Assembly: GCF_042679605.1 (NCBI RefSeq) | Contig: NZ_JBHTMU010000011.1 | Location: 45,081 to 109,080 of the forward strand | DNA: 64,000 nucleotides | From: Litorisediminicola beolgyonensis | GTDB taxonomy: Bacteria; Pseudomonadota; Alphaproteobacteria; Rhodobacterales; Rhodobacteraceae | Reading direction: 5' to 3' | Shown: piece after piece, positions 1 to 8,461 of the stretch | Layout of the letters: each line of letters opens with the position of its first letter | Position numbering within the stretch: position 1 is the first letter of the stretch | Notes under the pieces: generated by a model | Databases searched by the model: none | The model's input: the letters and a program-made list of their open reading frames with translations, nothing else | Told to the model about the DNA's origin: nothing | Made by a program: the position numbers and the translations under genes

Positions 1-221
1 CGACCGAAGGCTCGGCCCGGGCGCTCGGGATCGACGCGCATGTGGGCCGGATGGTCCCGGGACAGGAGGCAGATCTGGTGGTGCTCGACCTGGCGTCCAC
101 CCCGGCCATCGCGCAGCGCGCGGAGCGAGCCGAGAGCGTCTGGGATCAGGTCTTCGCGACGATCATGATGGGCGACGATCGCGCGGTCGCCGCGACCTAT
201 GTGGCGGGCCGCAAGGTCTGA
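1..221 (+). CDS. guaD: Guanine deaminase, C-terminal end (partial)
   Basis: The reading frame enters from the left edge (first full codon at base 3) and ends at TGA 219-221, giving about 72 C-terminal residues. The tail reads VPGQEADLVVLDL, then a segment with GDDRAV and a terminal TYVAGRKV. This is the end of an amidohydrolase barrel and resembles bacterial guanine deaminase, which converts guanine to xanthine in purine catabolism. The stop abuts the stop region of the convergent 8-oxoguanine deaminase gene, which supports a purine-deamination context. The catalytic half lies outside the window, so the exact substrate cannot be checked here. Confidence 0.75.
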   Translation, partial: TEGSARALGIDAHVGRMVPGQEADLVVLDLASTPAIAQRAERAESVWDQVFATIMMGDDRAVAATYVAGRKV

Positions 222-1556
222 TCAGGAGGCAAGCGCGGCGGCGAGCCGGTTCTGGGTTTCGATCGCGACCGGCAGGTCGAGCGTCGTCAGCACACCGTCG
301 CGGACCACCTGCCGCCCCTCGACGAAGAGATGGCGCACGCGGCGCGGCCCCGCGAGCAGGAGCGCCGCCTTGTCCCAGCTTCCCGCCGCCTCGATCGCGT
401 CGAGCGGCCAGAGCGCGAGATCGGCCCGCGCGCCGACGCCGATCCAGCCGATATCGTCGCGCCCGAGGATCTGCGCCCCGCCCCGGGTCGCAAGCCGCAA
501 CGCGGCACGGGCGCTCATCGCGTCCGGACCTTGGCTCACGCGCTGGAGGAGCATCGCCTGGCGCGCCTCGGCCAGAAGGTCGCCGCTGTCGTTCGAGGCC
601 GATCCATCGACACCGATCCCGACCGGGACCCCGGCCTCGACCATCTGCGCGACGGGCGCGATGCCCGATCCGAGACGGCAGTTGGAACAGGGGCAATGCG
701 AGACGCCGGTGAGCGTTCGGGCGAAGAGCGCGATCTCCTCGGCGTCGAGCTTCACGCAATGGGCGTGCCAGACATCGTCGCCGGTCCAGCCCAGCTCTTC
801 GGCATATTGCCCCGGGCGGCAGCCGAACTCGGCCAGCGAATAGGCCACGTCCTCGTCGTTCTCGGCCAGATGGGTGTGGAGCCGCACGCCCTTGTCGCGG
901 GCCAGAAGCGCGGCGTCGCGCATCAGCTCGCGGCTCACCGAGAAAGGCGAACAGGGCGCGACGCCGACGCGCACCATCGCGCCGGGGCGCGGGTCGTGGA
1001 AGGTGTCGATGACGCGCAGGCAATCCTCGAGGATCGCGGCCTCGTCTTCGACCAGCGCATCGGGCGGCAGGCCGCCCTTGGACTGGCCGATGGACATCGC
1101 ACCTCGGGTCGGATGGAAACGGAGCCCGACCTTGGCGGCAGCCTCGATCGTGTCGTCGAGCCGCGCGCCGTTCGGGAAGAGATAGAGGTGATCGGAGCTG
1201 GTCGTGCAGCCCGAGAGCGCCAGTTCCGCGAGACCGATCTCGGCCGAGACGCGCATCTCCTCGGGGCCCATGCGCGCCCAGATCGGATAAAGCGTGGTCA
1301 GCCAGCCGAAGAGCGCGGCATCCTGCGCGCGCGGGACGGCCCGGGTCAGCGTCTGGAACAGGTGGTGATGGGTATTCACCAGCCCAGGTGTCACGAGACA
1401 GCGCGAGGCATCGATCACCTCGCCCGTGGTCTCGAGCCCGGTGCCGATCTCGGCGATGATCCCGTCGCGCAGACGCAGATCGACGCCCGACAGCTCGGAC
1501 GAGGTCTCGGTCATGCACAGCACGTGGCCGGCATTTCGCAGCAGAATTTCAATCAT
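222..1556 (-). CDS. 8-oxoguanine deaminase-type amidohydrolase
   Basis: A 444-residue cytosolic metal-dependent amidohydrolase. Metal and catalytic motifs are in order: NTHHHLFQ near residues 61-68, SSDHLYLFPNG near 120-130, HTHLAEND, HAHCVKL and GIGVDGSASND. The SSDHLYLFPNG segment and the length match the bacterial 8-oxoguanine deaminase branch (8-oxoguanine to urate) of the ATZ/TRZ-like amidohydrolases. Hydroxyatrazine or isoxanthopterin deaminase cannot be excluded. It converges on the guanine deaminase end at 221, so two guanine-base deaminases lie tail to tail. The ATG at 1556 has no strong Shine-Dalgarno close by; a GACCTCC-like stretch upstream is on the wrong sense for one. Confidence 0.8.
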   Translation of the reverse strand: MIEILLRNAGHVLCMTETSSELSGVDLRLRDGIIAEIGTGLETTGEVIDASRCLVTPGLVNTHHHLFQTLTRAVPRAQDAALFGWLTTLYPIWARMGPEEMRVSAEIGLAELALSGCTTSSDHLYLFPNGARLDDTIEAAAKVGLRFHPTRGAMSIGQSKGGLPPDALVEDEAAILEDCLRVIDTFHDPRPGAMVRVGVAPCSPFSVSRELMRDAALLARDKGVRLHTHLAENDEDVAYSLAEFGCRPGQYAEELGWTGDDVWHAHCVKLDAEEIALFARTLTGVSHCPCSNCRLGSGIAPVAQMVEAGVPVGIGVDGSASNDSGDLLAEARQAMLLQRVSQGPDAMSARAALRLATRGGAQILGRDDIGWIGVGARADLALWPLDAIEAAGSWDKAALLLAGPRRVRHLFVEGRQVVRDGVLTTLDLPVAIETQNRLAAALAS

Positions 1557-1628
1557 TTAAGAAACGATACTCAGGAGGTCTTCTGGGTCGTGAGAGTAGG
1601 CGAAGCGTAGCTCTCCATCCGCCCCGTG

Positions 1629-2435
1629 TCAGCCACGCAAATGGGTTAATGCCGCAGCGTGAAGCTCGGGTGTCGCCGCGGCGAGGACCTGCCCGCCCTC
1701 ATGCACCGTCTGTCCCTGCCAATCGGTCACGATCCCGCCCGCGGCTTCGATCACCGCGATCGGGGCGCAGATGTCATAGGCCTGAAGGCCGGCCTCGATG
1801 ACGAGGTCCACCTGCCCCATGGCGAGAAGCGCATAGGCGTAGCAGTCGCAGCCGTAGCGGGTGAGGCGCGCGCGAGACGCGACACGCTCGAAGGCCGCGC
1901 GCTCCTCGGGCGTTCCGACTTCGGGAAAGGTCGACATCAGGACCGCGGCCTCGAGCGCGGCGCCGGTTCGGGCGCGCAAGCTTCCCCCGCCCCGCGGACC
2001 GTTCCAGAGCGCCTGGCCGAAGCCGCCGAGGAAGCGCTCGCCGATATAGGGCTGGTCGATCACGCCGAGGATCGGCCCGCTCGCATCGCAAAGCGCGATC
2101 AGCACCCCCCAGGTGGGCGTGCCGGACATGAAACCGCGAGTGCCGTCGATCGGGTCGAGCACCCAGGTCAGGCCACTCTCGCCCGCGCTGCGACCAAACT
2201 CCTCGCCCAGGATCGCGTCCTGCGGACGTCGCTCGGCCAGGATGTCGCGCATCGCGCGCTCTGCGGCGCGGTCGGCTGCCGTCACCGGGTCGAACCCCTG
2301 CGCGTGCTTGTTGTCGATCTCGAGCGACGTGGTTCGGAAATGGGGAAGGATGGCGGCACGGGCCGCGTCGGCCAGCGCCTGGGCCACACCGGTCAGCTCG
2401 GCGTGGAGATCGGAATCGGGAAGCGGCGCGCCCAT
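1629..2435 (-). CDS. hisN: Inositol monophosphatase family, histidinol-phosphatase-like
   Basis: A 268-residue Mg2+-dependent sugar/histidinol phosphate phosphatase. The three family motifs are present: GEEFG near residues 77-81, DPIDGTRGFM near 94-103 and the C-terminal AYDICAPIAVIEAAGG. The DGTRGF and AYDICAPI forms are those of the HisN-type histidinol-phosphate phosphatase branch (last phosphatase step of histidine synthesis in many Actinobacteria and Alphaproteobacteria) rather than of SuhB. No his genes lie nearby, so the substrate is inferred from the family only. It sits alone, codirectional with the upstream XRE regulator but separated by about 70 bp. Confidence 0.75.
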   Translation of the reverse strand: MGAPLPDSDLHAELTGVAQALADAARAAILPHFRTTSLEIDNKHAQGFDPVTAADRAAERAMRDILAERRPQDAILGEEFGRSAGESGLTWVLDPIDGTRGFMSGTPTWGVLIALCDASGPILGVIDQPYIGERFLGGFGQALWNGPRGGGSLRARTGAALEAAVLMSTFPEVGTPEERAAFERVASRARLTRYGCDCYAYALLAMGQVDLVIEAGLQAYDICAPIAVIEAAGGIVTDWQGQTVHEGGQVLAAATPELHAAALTHLRG

Positions 2436-2506
2436 CTTAGCCCCCTAGGGTAGCGGCATTCTGCCACTGCGCCTATCCCGGTCCGTTTGCGGATTCAACG
2501 CCGCCG

Positions 2507-2869
2507 TCAGGCGACGTCGGACAGCACGCGGGCCAGTTCGAAGAGGCGACGGCGCTGATTCTCGGGGATGGCGTAGTAGGAGCGCACGAGATCCAGCGCT
2601 TCCTTGTCACCGAGAAGATCTGCAGGCACCGCCTGCGCGGCGGGCTCGGCCTCGGTCAGTCCTTCGAAGAAGAAGCTCACCGGAACCTGAAGTGCGTCAG
2701 AGATGTCCCAGAGCCGCGAGGCGCTGACGCGGTTCGCGCCGGTCTCGTATTTCTGGATCTGCTGAAACTTGATGCCAACACGCTCTGCCAGTTGCTGTTG
2801 GGTCATTCCGACGAGCCAACGGCGATGGCGGATTCGCTTGCCGACATGAACGTCCACAGGATGCGTCAT
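2507..2869 (-). CDS. XRE-family helix-turn-helix regulator
   Basis: A 120-residue cytosolic DNA-binding protein. The Cro/CI-type HTH spans about residues 9-65 (RIRHRRWLVGMTQQQLAERVGI, then QKYETGANRVSASRLWDISDAL). A short C-terminal tail ends in RRRLFELARVLSDVA. Single-gene regulators of this size are common in Rhodobacterales; the target is unknown. A direct repeat ATAGTC-N4-ATAGTC lies immediately upstream of its start, which could indicate autoregulation. Confidence 0.85.
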   Translation of the reverse strand: MTHPVDVHVGKRIRHRRWLVGMTQQQLAERVGIKFQQIQKYETGANRVSASRLWDISDALQVPVSFFFEGLTEAEPAAQAVPADLLGDKEALDLVRSYYAIPENQRRRLFELARVLSDVA

Positions 2870-2874
2870 TCGAT

Positions 2875-2890
2875 ATAGTCCCTAATAGTC
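2875..2890. promoter_or_regulatory. Direct repeat upstream of the XRE gene
   Basis: ATAGTC occurs at 2875-2880 and again at 2885-2890, a 10-bp period that places both copies on one helix face, 6 bp before the XRE start codon at 2869. The repeat overlaps the likely ribosome-binding region (AGGGAC on the minus strand). A role as an operator for the XRE protein is inference. Confidence 0.35.
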
Positions 2891-3164
2891 ATACTTGGTC
2901 AGTCTTTAACATTAGAGGTCCAGTCGAACGAAATTCTCGACCGGTCCCCGTATCGAATGCTGTGCACCCCTCCAGCAGGATGGAACCTAGACCGAAGCGA
3001 CGCGTGCACGCAAGTGTTAGGATACCGTTTGGGTGGTGCAAACAAACCGGTTTCGCTTGGAACGCGATGGTGACGTCGGGTCAACACTCTTCGCGCGGAC
3101 ATGCGCCCGGTTTGACAGAGCGCGCCCGGTTCCGCATGACCGTGGCAGATAATCAGGAGGTCCC

Positions 3165-4124
3165 ATGCGCGCCTACCAGGTCACCGGGTTCGACACCGAG
3201 CCCGCCTTTGCCGACATCGCCGTTCCGGAACCGGGGGCTGGCGAGATTCGCCTCAAGATCGCGGCCTGCGGTCTGAATTTCGCCGATCTGCTGATGATCA
3301 AGGGCACCTACCAAGCGACACCGGAGCCGCCCTTCACGCTCGGGATGGAGGTCGCGGGGACCATCGACGCGCTCGGCGACGGTGTCGACGGGCTCGAGAT
3401 CGGCGACCGCGTCGCGGTCTTCGGCGGCTGCGGTGGACTCGCGGAATACGGTGTCTTCGACGCAAAACGCGCGGCAAAGCTGCCTGACGGGATGGATCTG
3501 CCGACCGCGGCCGGGTTTCAGATTGCCTATGGCACCAGTCATGTCGCGCTGGATCACCGCGCCCGCCTGCAACCCGGCGAGACGCTTCTGGTCCTCGGTG
3601 CCGCGGGCGGCGTCGGACTGACCGCGGTGGAAATCGGCAAGCTGATGGGCGCGACCGTGATCGCCTGCGCCCGGGGCGCCGACAAGCTGGAGGCCGCCAA
3701 GGCCGCCGGAGCCGACCACCTGATCGACGCCAAGACCCAGGACATCCGCGCCGAGGTCAAGGCGCTCGGCGGCGCCGACGTGGTCTATGATCCGGTGGGC
3801 GGCGAGCAGTTCGAAGCCGCCTTCCGTGCCTGCAAGCCCGAGGCGCGGCTTCTTCCCATCGGCTTTGCCAGCGGCGATGTGCCGCAGATCAAGTCCAACC
3901 ATCTCCTGGTGAAAAACCTCACCGTGCTCGGCGTTTACTGGGGCGGCTATCTCGAGTTTCGCCCCGAGGTGGTCACCGAGAGCCTCGATCAGCTCTTCGC
4001 CTGGCACGAAGCGGGCACCCTGCGCCCGCATCTGAGCCATGTTCTCCCCATCGACGAGGTCGCCGAAGGGCTGGCGCTGCTGCGCGAGCGCCGCTCGACC
4101 GGCAAGGTGGTGATCACCCTGTAG
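3165..4124 (+). CDS. NADPH:quinone oxidoreductase-like zinc-less dehydrogenase
   Basis: A 319-residue medium-chain dehydrogenase/reductase without the zinc ligands of alcohol dehydrogenases. The GroES-like half (residues 1-120, with NFADLLMIKGTYQ and GDRVAVFGG) precedes the Rossmann half with GAAGGVGLTAVEIGKLMGA near 145-163. This pattern marks the quinone oxidoreductase (QOR) family, which reduces quinones or enals with NADPH in the cytosol. The start is set by AGGAGG six bases before ATG 3165. The 3' end overlaps the convergent LysR gene by 11 bp. Confidence 0.85.
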   Translation: MRAYQVTGFDTEPAFADIAVPEPGAGEIRLKIAACGLNFADLLMIKGTYQATPEPPFTLGMEVAGTIDALGDGVDGLEIGDRVAVFGGCGGLAEYGVFDAKRAAKLPDGMDLPTAAGFQIAYGTSHVALDHRARLQPGETLLVLGAAGGVGLTAVEIGKLMGATVIACARGADKLEAAKAAGADHLIDAKTQDIRAEVKALGGADVVYDPVGGEQFEAAFRACKPEARLLPIGFASGDVPQIKSNHLLVKNLTVLGVYWGGYLEFRPEVVTESLDQLFAWHEAGTLRPHLSHVLPIDEVAEGLALLRERRSTGKVVITL

Positions 4125-4983
4125 CGGCGAGACGCGGCGGGGCGGCGTAGCTCTGACGAAGCAGCTCTGCCATCGCCTGCTGCGGCGCGGGCGCACCCGG
4201 TAGCGTATAAAGCGCGATGCCGGTGCGGCCCGGATCGGGCAGCGCTCCGCCATGGGCGACGGGCACGCAATTCGGCGGCAGGTTGCCCTCGATCAGCGCC
4301 GCCACCCCGAGATCGGCCGAAATCGCCGCCTCGACGGCGTTGTCGAGCTCGGATTCCACTGCGCGCTCCCATTCCAGGCCTGACTCGTCGAGCACCCGGG
4401 TGATCCCGTCGCGGAACACGCAGTTCGAGCAGGAGGCCACCGGCAGCGGGCGGCGCTTCCAGGCCTGCCCGTCCTCGGCACCGACCCAGACCAGCGGCTT
4501 TTCGACGATGACCACCGCTTCGCCGTCCGGGCGGTCCTCGGTGGTCAGGATCAGGTCGCATTCGCCGCGGCCGAACATCGCCTTGAGCGCGCGGGTCGGT
4601 GCCGAGATCAGCCGCACCCGCATGCGCGGGAAATCGGCGGCGAAGCGCTTCAGCACCTGCGGCACCACCGGGTAGATGATGTCGTTCGGCACGCCGAGGC
4701 GCAGCTCGCCCTCGTAATCCTGCGCCGTCAGGCGGCCCCAGGCCTCGTCGTTGATCGCGAGCATCTTGCGCCCGTATTTCAGAAGCTGCTCGCCCGAGGC
4801 GGTGAGGCTCACGCCCCGGCCCGAGCGGTCGAGAAGCGACAGGCCGAGCGATTCTTCGAGCCGCTTAAGCTGCATCGAGACCGCCGACTGGGTCAGGTTC
4901 AGAAGATTCGCGGCCCGCGTCACGCCGCCGGTTTCCGCAACGGTCACGAAAGAGCGCAGGGCCGTCAGGTCGAAATTTCGCAT
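4114..4983 (-). CDS. LysR-family transcriptional regulator
   Basis: A 289-residue LysR regulator. The N-terminal winged HTH (about 1-62) contains LRSFVTVAETGGVTRAANLL and TQSAVSMQLKRLEE; the effector-binding fold follows from about residue 90 (LRLGVPNDIIYPVVPQVL). It is divergent from the DUF1127 gene at 5109 with a 125-bp shared region holding an inverted repeat at 5016-5033. By family habit it would act on that neighbour or itself. The effector is not apparent. Confidence 0.88.
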   Translation of the reverse strand: MRNFDLTALRSFVTVAETGGVTRAANLLNLTQSAVSMQLKRLEESLGLSLLDRSGRGVSLTASGEQLLKYGRKMLAINDEAWGRLTAQDYEGELRLGVPNDIIYPVVPQVLKRFAADFPRMRVRLISAPTRALKAMFGRGECDLILTTEDRPDGEAVVIVEKPLVWVGAEDGQAWKRRPLPVASCSNCVFRDGITRVLDESGLEWERAVESELDNAVEAAISADLGVAALIEGNLPPNCVPVAHGGALPDPGRTGIALYTLPGAPAPQQAMAELLRQSYAAPPRLAATG

Positions 4984-5015
4984 CCATCAATATCCGTGAT
5001 GATAAACGTCAAGAA

Positions 5016-5033
5016 CATTCGTTTTACAGAATG
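5016..5033. promoter_or_regulatory. Inverted repeat CATTC-N8-GAATG
   Basis: A perfect 5+5 bp inverted repeat with an 8-bp spacer lies 33 bp upstream of the LysR start, between it and the divergent DUF1127 gene. The size and place suit a LysR-type operator, although the symmetric T-to-A spacing is not exactly the textbook T-N11-A. Functional assignment is inference. Confidence 0.4.
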
Positions 5034-5108
5034 CTAGCACGGGCCCATTCTATCACGCAATCGGATTGCTGATCCGCGATCCATCAACTTTCGTGAAAGG
5101 AGACCGCC

Positions 5109-5321
5109 ATGTTCACGCTCTCGCTCGCCCGCCCCCGGCAAACGGTCGTCCGCCCGGGCCTCTTTCATCGCCTGTCGGCCTTCTCTGCCCTAGCGCGCCA
5201 GCGCCGGGCGCTGGCCCGGCTCGACGACGCGCGGTTGGCCGATATCGGGCTGACCCGCCACGAGGCGCTGACCGAGGCCGCACGCCCCGCCTGGGACGCC
5301 CCCGATCACTGGCGCGGCTGA
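5109..5321 (+). CDS. DUF1127 small protein
   Basis: A 70-residue basic protein whose C-terminal half (RRALARLDDARLADIGLTRHEALTEAARP) is the arginine-rich DUF1127/YjiS motif, typical of alphaproteobacterial small proteins of 45-90 residues. Some family members have been linked to RNA metabolism and to phosphate or stress responses, but a function for this copy cannot be given. The start is supported by GAAAGGAGA before ATG 5109. Confidence 0.8.
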   Translation: MFTLSLARPRQTVVRPGLFHRLSAFSALARQRRALARLDDARLADIGLTRHEALTEAARPAWDAPDHWRG

Positions 5322-5459
5322 GCTTTGACGTCGATCCGGGCGTCCGGATCGGCTTCCCTGCCTTTCGCGAACGGAAAGCCTTGAAAAACGAAGGACCCGT
5401 CCTGATATTCCAAAGGCGATCCGGCCAAAAGCCGGACACCAGCTTATTCGGAGGGATTC

Positions 5460-6242
5460 ATGGCTGAATACAGGACGGTTCGGGCCGGCACCGCAACGGG
5501 CGCCCGCTCTGCCCAGATCGACGAGGGCCTGCGCGCCCATATGAACAAGGTCTACGGCACGATGTCCGTAGGCATGCTCATCACCTTTGCAGCCGCATGG
5601 GCGCTGTCCGGCATGGCCGTGACGACCGACCCGGCTGCCGGGGCAGTGCAGATCGGCGCCGACCAGTACCTCACCGGTCTCGGACAGGCGCTCTATCTGT
5701 CGCCGCTGAAATGGGTGGTGATGTTCGCGCCCCTGCTCTTCGTCTTCGGCTTCTCCGCCGGGATCAACCGCATGTCCGCAGCCACGGCTCAGACCGTGTT
5801 CTACGTCTTCGCCGCGGTGATGGGCATCTCGATCAGTTCGATCTTTCTCGTCTTCACCGGCGTGTCGATCGCACAGACCTTCCTCGTGACGGCGATCGCC
5901 TTCGCGGGCCTGTCGCTCTGGGGCTACACCACCAAAAAGGATCTGTCGGGCTTCGGCACCTTCCTTCTGATGGGCCTGATCGGCCTCATCGTGGCCTCGA
6001 TCGTGAACCTGTTCCTCGCCTCCTCGGCGCTGGGCTTCGCGATCTCGGTGATCGGCGTGCTGATCTTCGCGGGTCTGACCGCCTATGACACGCAGTCGAT
6101 CAAGACCGAGTATATCGAACATGCCCGCCACGGCGACAGCGAGTGGCTCGGCAAGTCGGCGATCCTGGGCGCGCTGCGTCTCTATCTCGATTTCATCAAC
6201 ATGTTCATGTTCCTGCTCCAGTTCATGGGCAATCGCGAGTAA
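5460..6242 (+). CDS. Bax inhibitor-1/YccA-family membrane protein
   Basis: A 260-residue integral membrane protein with about seven hydrophobic segments from residue 30 to 255, followed by the family's C-terminal part with LTAYDTQSIKTEY and LYLDFINMFMFLLQFMG. BI-1/YccA proteins are inner-membrane proteins; YccA interacts with the FtsH protease in E. coli, and YetJ of Bacillus is a pH-dependent calcium leak channel. GGAGGG precedes ATG 5460 with good spacing. It stands as a single gene. Confidence 0.9.
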   Translation: MAEYRTVRAGTATGARSAQIDEGLRAHMNKVYGTMSVGMLITFAAAWALSGMAVTTDPAAGAVQIGADQYLTGLGQALYLSPLKWVVMFAPLLFVFGFSAGINRMSAATAQTVFYVFAAVMGISISSIFLVFTGVSIAQTFLVTAIAFAGLSLWGYTTKKDLSGFGTFLLMGLIGLIVASIVNLFLASSALGFAISVIGVLIFAGLTAYDTQSIKTEYIEHARHGDSEWLGKSAILGALRLYLDFINMFMFLLQFMGNRE

Positions 6243-6302
6243 CTCTCGCACGGACATGAGACGGATCGGGCCGCCCTTCGGGGCAGCCTTTTTCATGGCG
6301 CG

Positions 6303-6806
6303 TCAGCGAAGCGCGCAGGTCATCCGGACCGCATTGAAGGCGATGCCCCGCGGAAGTTCGACCTGCATCGGCCCCTGACGGACAAAGCCCATCGCGGCAT
6401 AAAACGGCTCTGCGGTCAGCGTGCTGTAGCACTGCATCTCGCGCACGCCATCGGCCCCCGCCTCTGCCAGGAGAAAACCCACCAACCGCCGCGCCAGCCC
6501 CTCGCGCAGGCGACCGGGATCGGTGGCGACATGGCGGATATGGGCGACGCCGGGACTGAGAGCGCCCGACCCCGGCGCCTCGCGCGTCCAGCCACCGGCG
6601 GCGAGCGCCTGCCCCGCCTCTTCGATCATGTAGAACTGGCCCGACGCCAGAAGCTGCGGCTGCGCGCGCGCAATGAGCGGCACGGCGGTCACCATCACCG
6701 AGGGCGGGTAATCGGCGGCGAGAAGACGCGGATAGTTCTTCTGGTAGAGCGCCTCGACGGCCTCGAGATCCTCGGGGCCAGCGCGACGCAGCACGGGCTC
6801 GGTCAT
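6303..6806 (-). CDS. GNAT-family N-acetyltransferase
   Basis: A 167-residue acetyltransferase. The acetyl-CoA segment is visible around HIRHVATDPGRLREGLARRLVGFLLAEA (residues about 90-117), with the later strand YSTLTAEPFYAAMGF typical of the GNAT fold. ATG 6806 is chosen because the upstream in-frame sequence runs into the rpmG gene and lacks similarity. The acceptor substrate is unknown. It is codirectional with rpmG, 83 bp downstream of its stop. Confidence 0.8.
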   Translation of the reverse strand: MTEPVLRRAGPEDLEAVEALYQKNYPRLLAADYPPSVMVTAVPLIARAQPQLLASGQFYMIEEAGQALAAGGWTREAPGSGALSPGVAHIRHVATDPGRLREGLARRLVGFLLAEAGADGVREMQCYSTLTAEPFYAAMGFVRQGPMQVELPRGIAFNAVRMTCALR

Positions 6807-6889
6807 GGCGCACCCCCGGAAACGCGACGCGCCGCGCGACCCGGTCCGGATCGCGCGGCGCGCATCAACTGTCCCTCGAGCGGGAAGGC

Positions 6890-7057
6890 TTACTTGATCT
6901 TGCCTTCCTTGTACTCGACATGCTTGCGCGCGACCGGGTCGTATTTCCGGATCGACATCTTTTCCGTCATCGTGCGCGCGTTCTTCTTGGTCACGTAGAA
7001 GTGGCCGGTGCCTGCGGTCGAATTCAGGCGGATTTTGATCGTAGTCGGCTTCGCCAT
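6890..7057 (-). CDS. rpmG: 50S ribosomal protein L33
   Basis: A 55-residue ribosomal protein of the large subunit. It reads AKPTTIKIRLNSTAGTGHFYV, then KKNARTMTEKMSIRKYDPVARKH, the standard proteobacterial L33 sequence. It is the cysteine-free form, without the zinc-ribbon CxxC pairs. GGAGACGACCC lies before ATG 7057. It lies next to rnpB, both on the minus strand. Confidence 0.96.
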   Translation of the reverse strand: MAKPTTIKIRLNSTAGTGHFYVTKKNARTMTEKMSIRKYDPVARKHVEYKEGKIK

Positions 7058-7177
7058 GGGTCGTCTCCTTCGGGCAGGCCTCGGCGCGGCCCGTGAAATC
7101 CTGTGAAGCCCGCCTTTTACCCAAGGCGGGATGCGAGTCAACCGGGTCGACCCCGGTTTTCCGCCCCGTGTCGATAT

Positions 7178-7594
7178 GCGCGGAGGGCCTGTAAGCCGGA
7201 TTCTGTCTGCGGCGGGTCGCCCCGCCGGAGATGGCCATTCATCTTGGCCGATGCTCGCGCACCGGCTCGTGCTGCCAACCCGGACCTCTCGGGCTGAAGC
7301 GGCCCTGCGGCGATATCCCCGAAAGGATCAGCCCCGCGCGAGGTCCCTATTTGGCATTGCTCCCGGTGGGGCTTGCCATGCGGGTCCGGTTGCCCGTCCC
7401 CCGGTGGGCTCTTACCCCACCGTTTCACCCTGACCGGCACGCGCCCGAAGACGCGCGACGGCGGTTTGTTTTCTGTGGCGCTGTCCGTCAGGTCGCCCTG
7501 CCCGGGCGTTACCCGGCACCGTTGCTTCAGGGAGTCCGGACTTTCCTCTCCCTCCCGGTTGCCCGGTCAGGAGCGGCCACCCGGCCCTCCGCGC
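7178..7594 (-). ncRNA. rnpB: RNase P RNA
   Basis: On the minus strand the sequence contains the universal rnpB 5' block GAGGAAAGTCCGGACTCC and the 3' block ACAGAATCCGGCTTACAGG. The ends were set by a perfect P1 helix: GCGCGGAGGGCC at the 5' end (7594-7583) pairs with GGCCCTCCGCGC at the 3' end (7189-7178). The length of about 417 nt fits type A alphaproteobacterial RNase P RNA. It is the catalytic RNA that removes tRNA 5' leaders. Confidence 0.95.
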
Positions 7595-7636
7595 CCCTGC
7601 GCGATAGGTCCGGTCGCGGAAAAGGTCAACTCCCGC

Positions 7637-8356
7637 TCAGCGCAGGACAAGCGGCGCGGCAAGCCAGGTCTCGAGCGCCTCGGTCACCGCCTCGGGGGCC
7701 TCCAGCATCGGCAGATGTCCGGCATCGGGGATGAGCGCCAGTTTGGCATGCGGAATGAGCTCGGCCAGAAAGCGCAGGCGCTTTTCCGGGATCAACGGAT
7801 CGAGCGCCCCTCCGAGGACCAGCGCCGGGACGCGGCAGCGACGCAGCGTCGCTTGCTGGTCCTTGCGCCGCTGGAGCGCGCGGATCTGGCGCGCGTAGCA
7901 GGCCGCGCCGAGCTCCTTGGCCATGGCGAGCTGCGTGGCGCGATGGGTCTGGCGCGCGGGGCTCTTGGCGAAGGCGGAGACCGGGAACTCCTCGTCGAGC
8001 GCCTCGGCCATCTTGCCCGCCCGGGCGCGGATGAGGCGCGGCTCGCGGGCGGCGGCCTCCTGCGGCGTCTCGGGAAGCGGCGTGCAGGACAGAACCGCGA
8101 TGCGCGTCACCCGCTCGGGTGCGCGGCGCAGAAGCTCCATCGCCACGACGCCGCCCAGCCCATGCCCGCCCAGCGCAAAGCGCTGCGGCAGGCGCGACAT
8201 CAGGTCCGAGGCGATCTCTTCGACGCGCTCGCCCGAGGTGATCGGCGCCACGGTCACGGGTCGATGGCGCGACAGGGGTTCGATCTGCGCGCGGAACACC
8301 CGCGCATCGGCCATCAATCCCGGCAACAGCACCAATGGCTCGGCGATCCCGCTCAC
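7637..8356 (-). CDS. Alpha/beta hydrolase
   Basis: A 239-residue alpha/beta-hydrolase. The oxyanion-side start is LVLLPGLMADARVF. The nucleophile elbow reads GGHGLGGVVAMEL, where glycine takes the place usually held by serine (GxSxG), so the nucleophile is not evident. The late acid and histidine lie in VLGGALDPLIP and PDAGHLPMLE. GTG 8356 is chosen because GAGGGGG sits 8 bases upstream and homology starts there; the frame stays open further upstream without similarity. Missing serine and the unknown substrate leave the activity open. Confidence 0.75.
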   Translation of the reverse strand: MSGIAEPLVLLPGLMADARVFRAQIEPLSRHRPVTVAPITSGERVEEIASDLMSRLPQRFALGGHGLGGVVAMELLRRAPERVTRIAVLSCTPLPETPQEAAAREPRLIRARAGKMAEALDEEFPVSAFAKSPARQTHRATQLAMAKELGAACYARQIRALQRRKDQQATLRRCRVPALVLGGALDPLIPEKRLRFLAELIPHAKLALIPDAGHLPMLEAPEAVTEALETWLAAPLVLR

Positions 8357-8461
8357 TCCAACCCCCTCGTTACCCCACGTGTCACGCGAGAGCCTAGCGC
8401 GGCGCGTGGGCAGGAAAAGCCGGGACTTGCATCGCGCCCGCGCGCGTGCTTTCGCGGCCCC

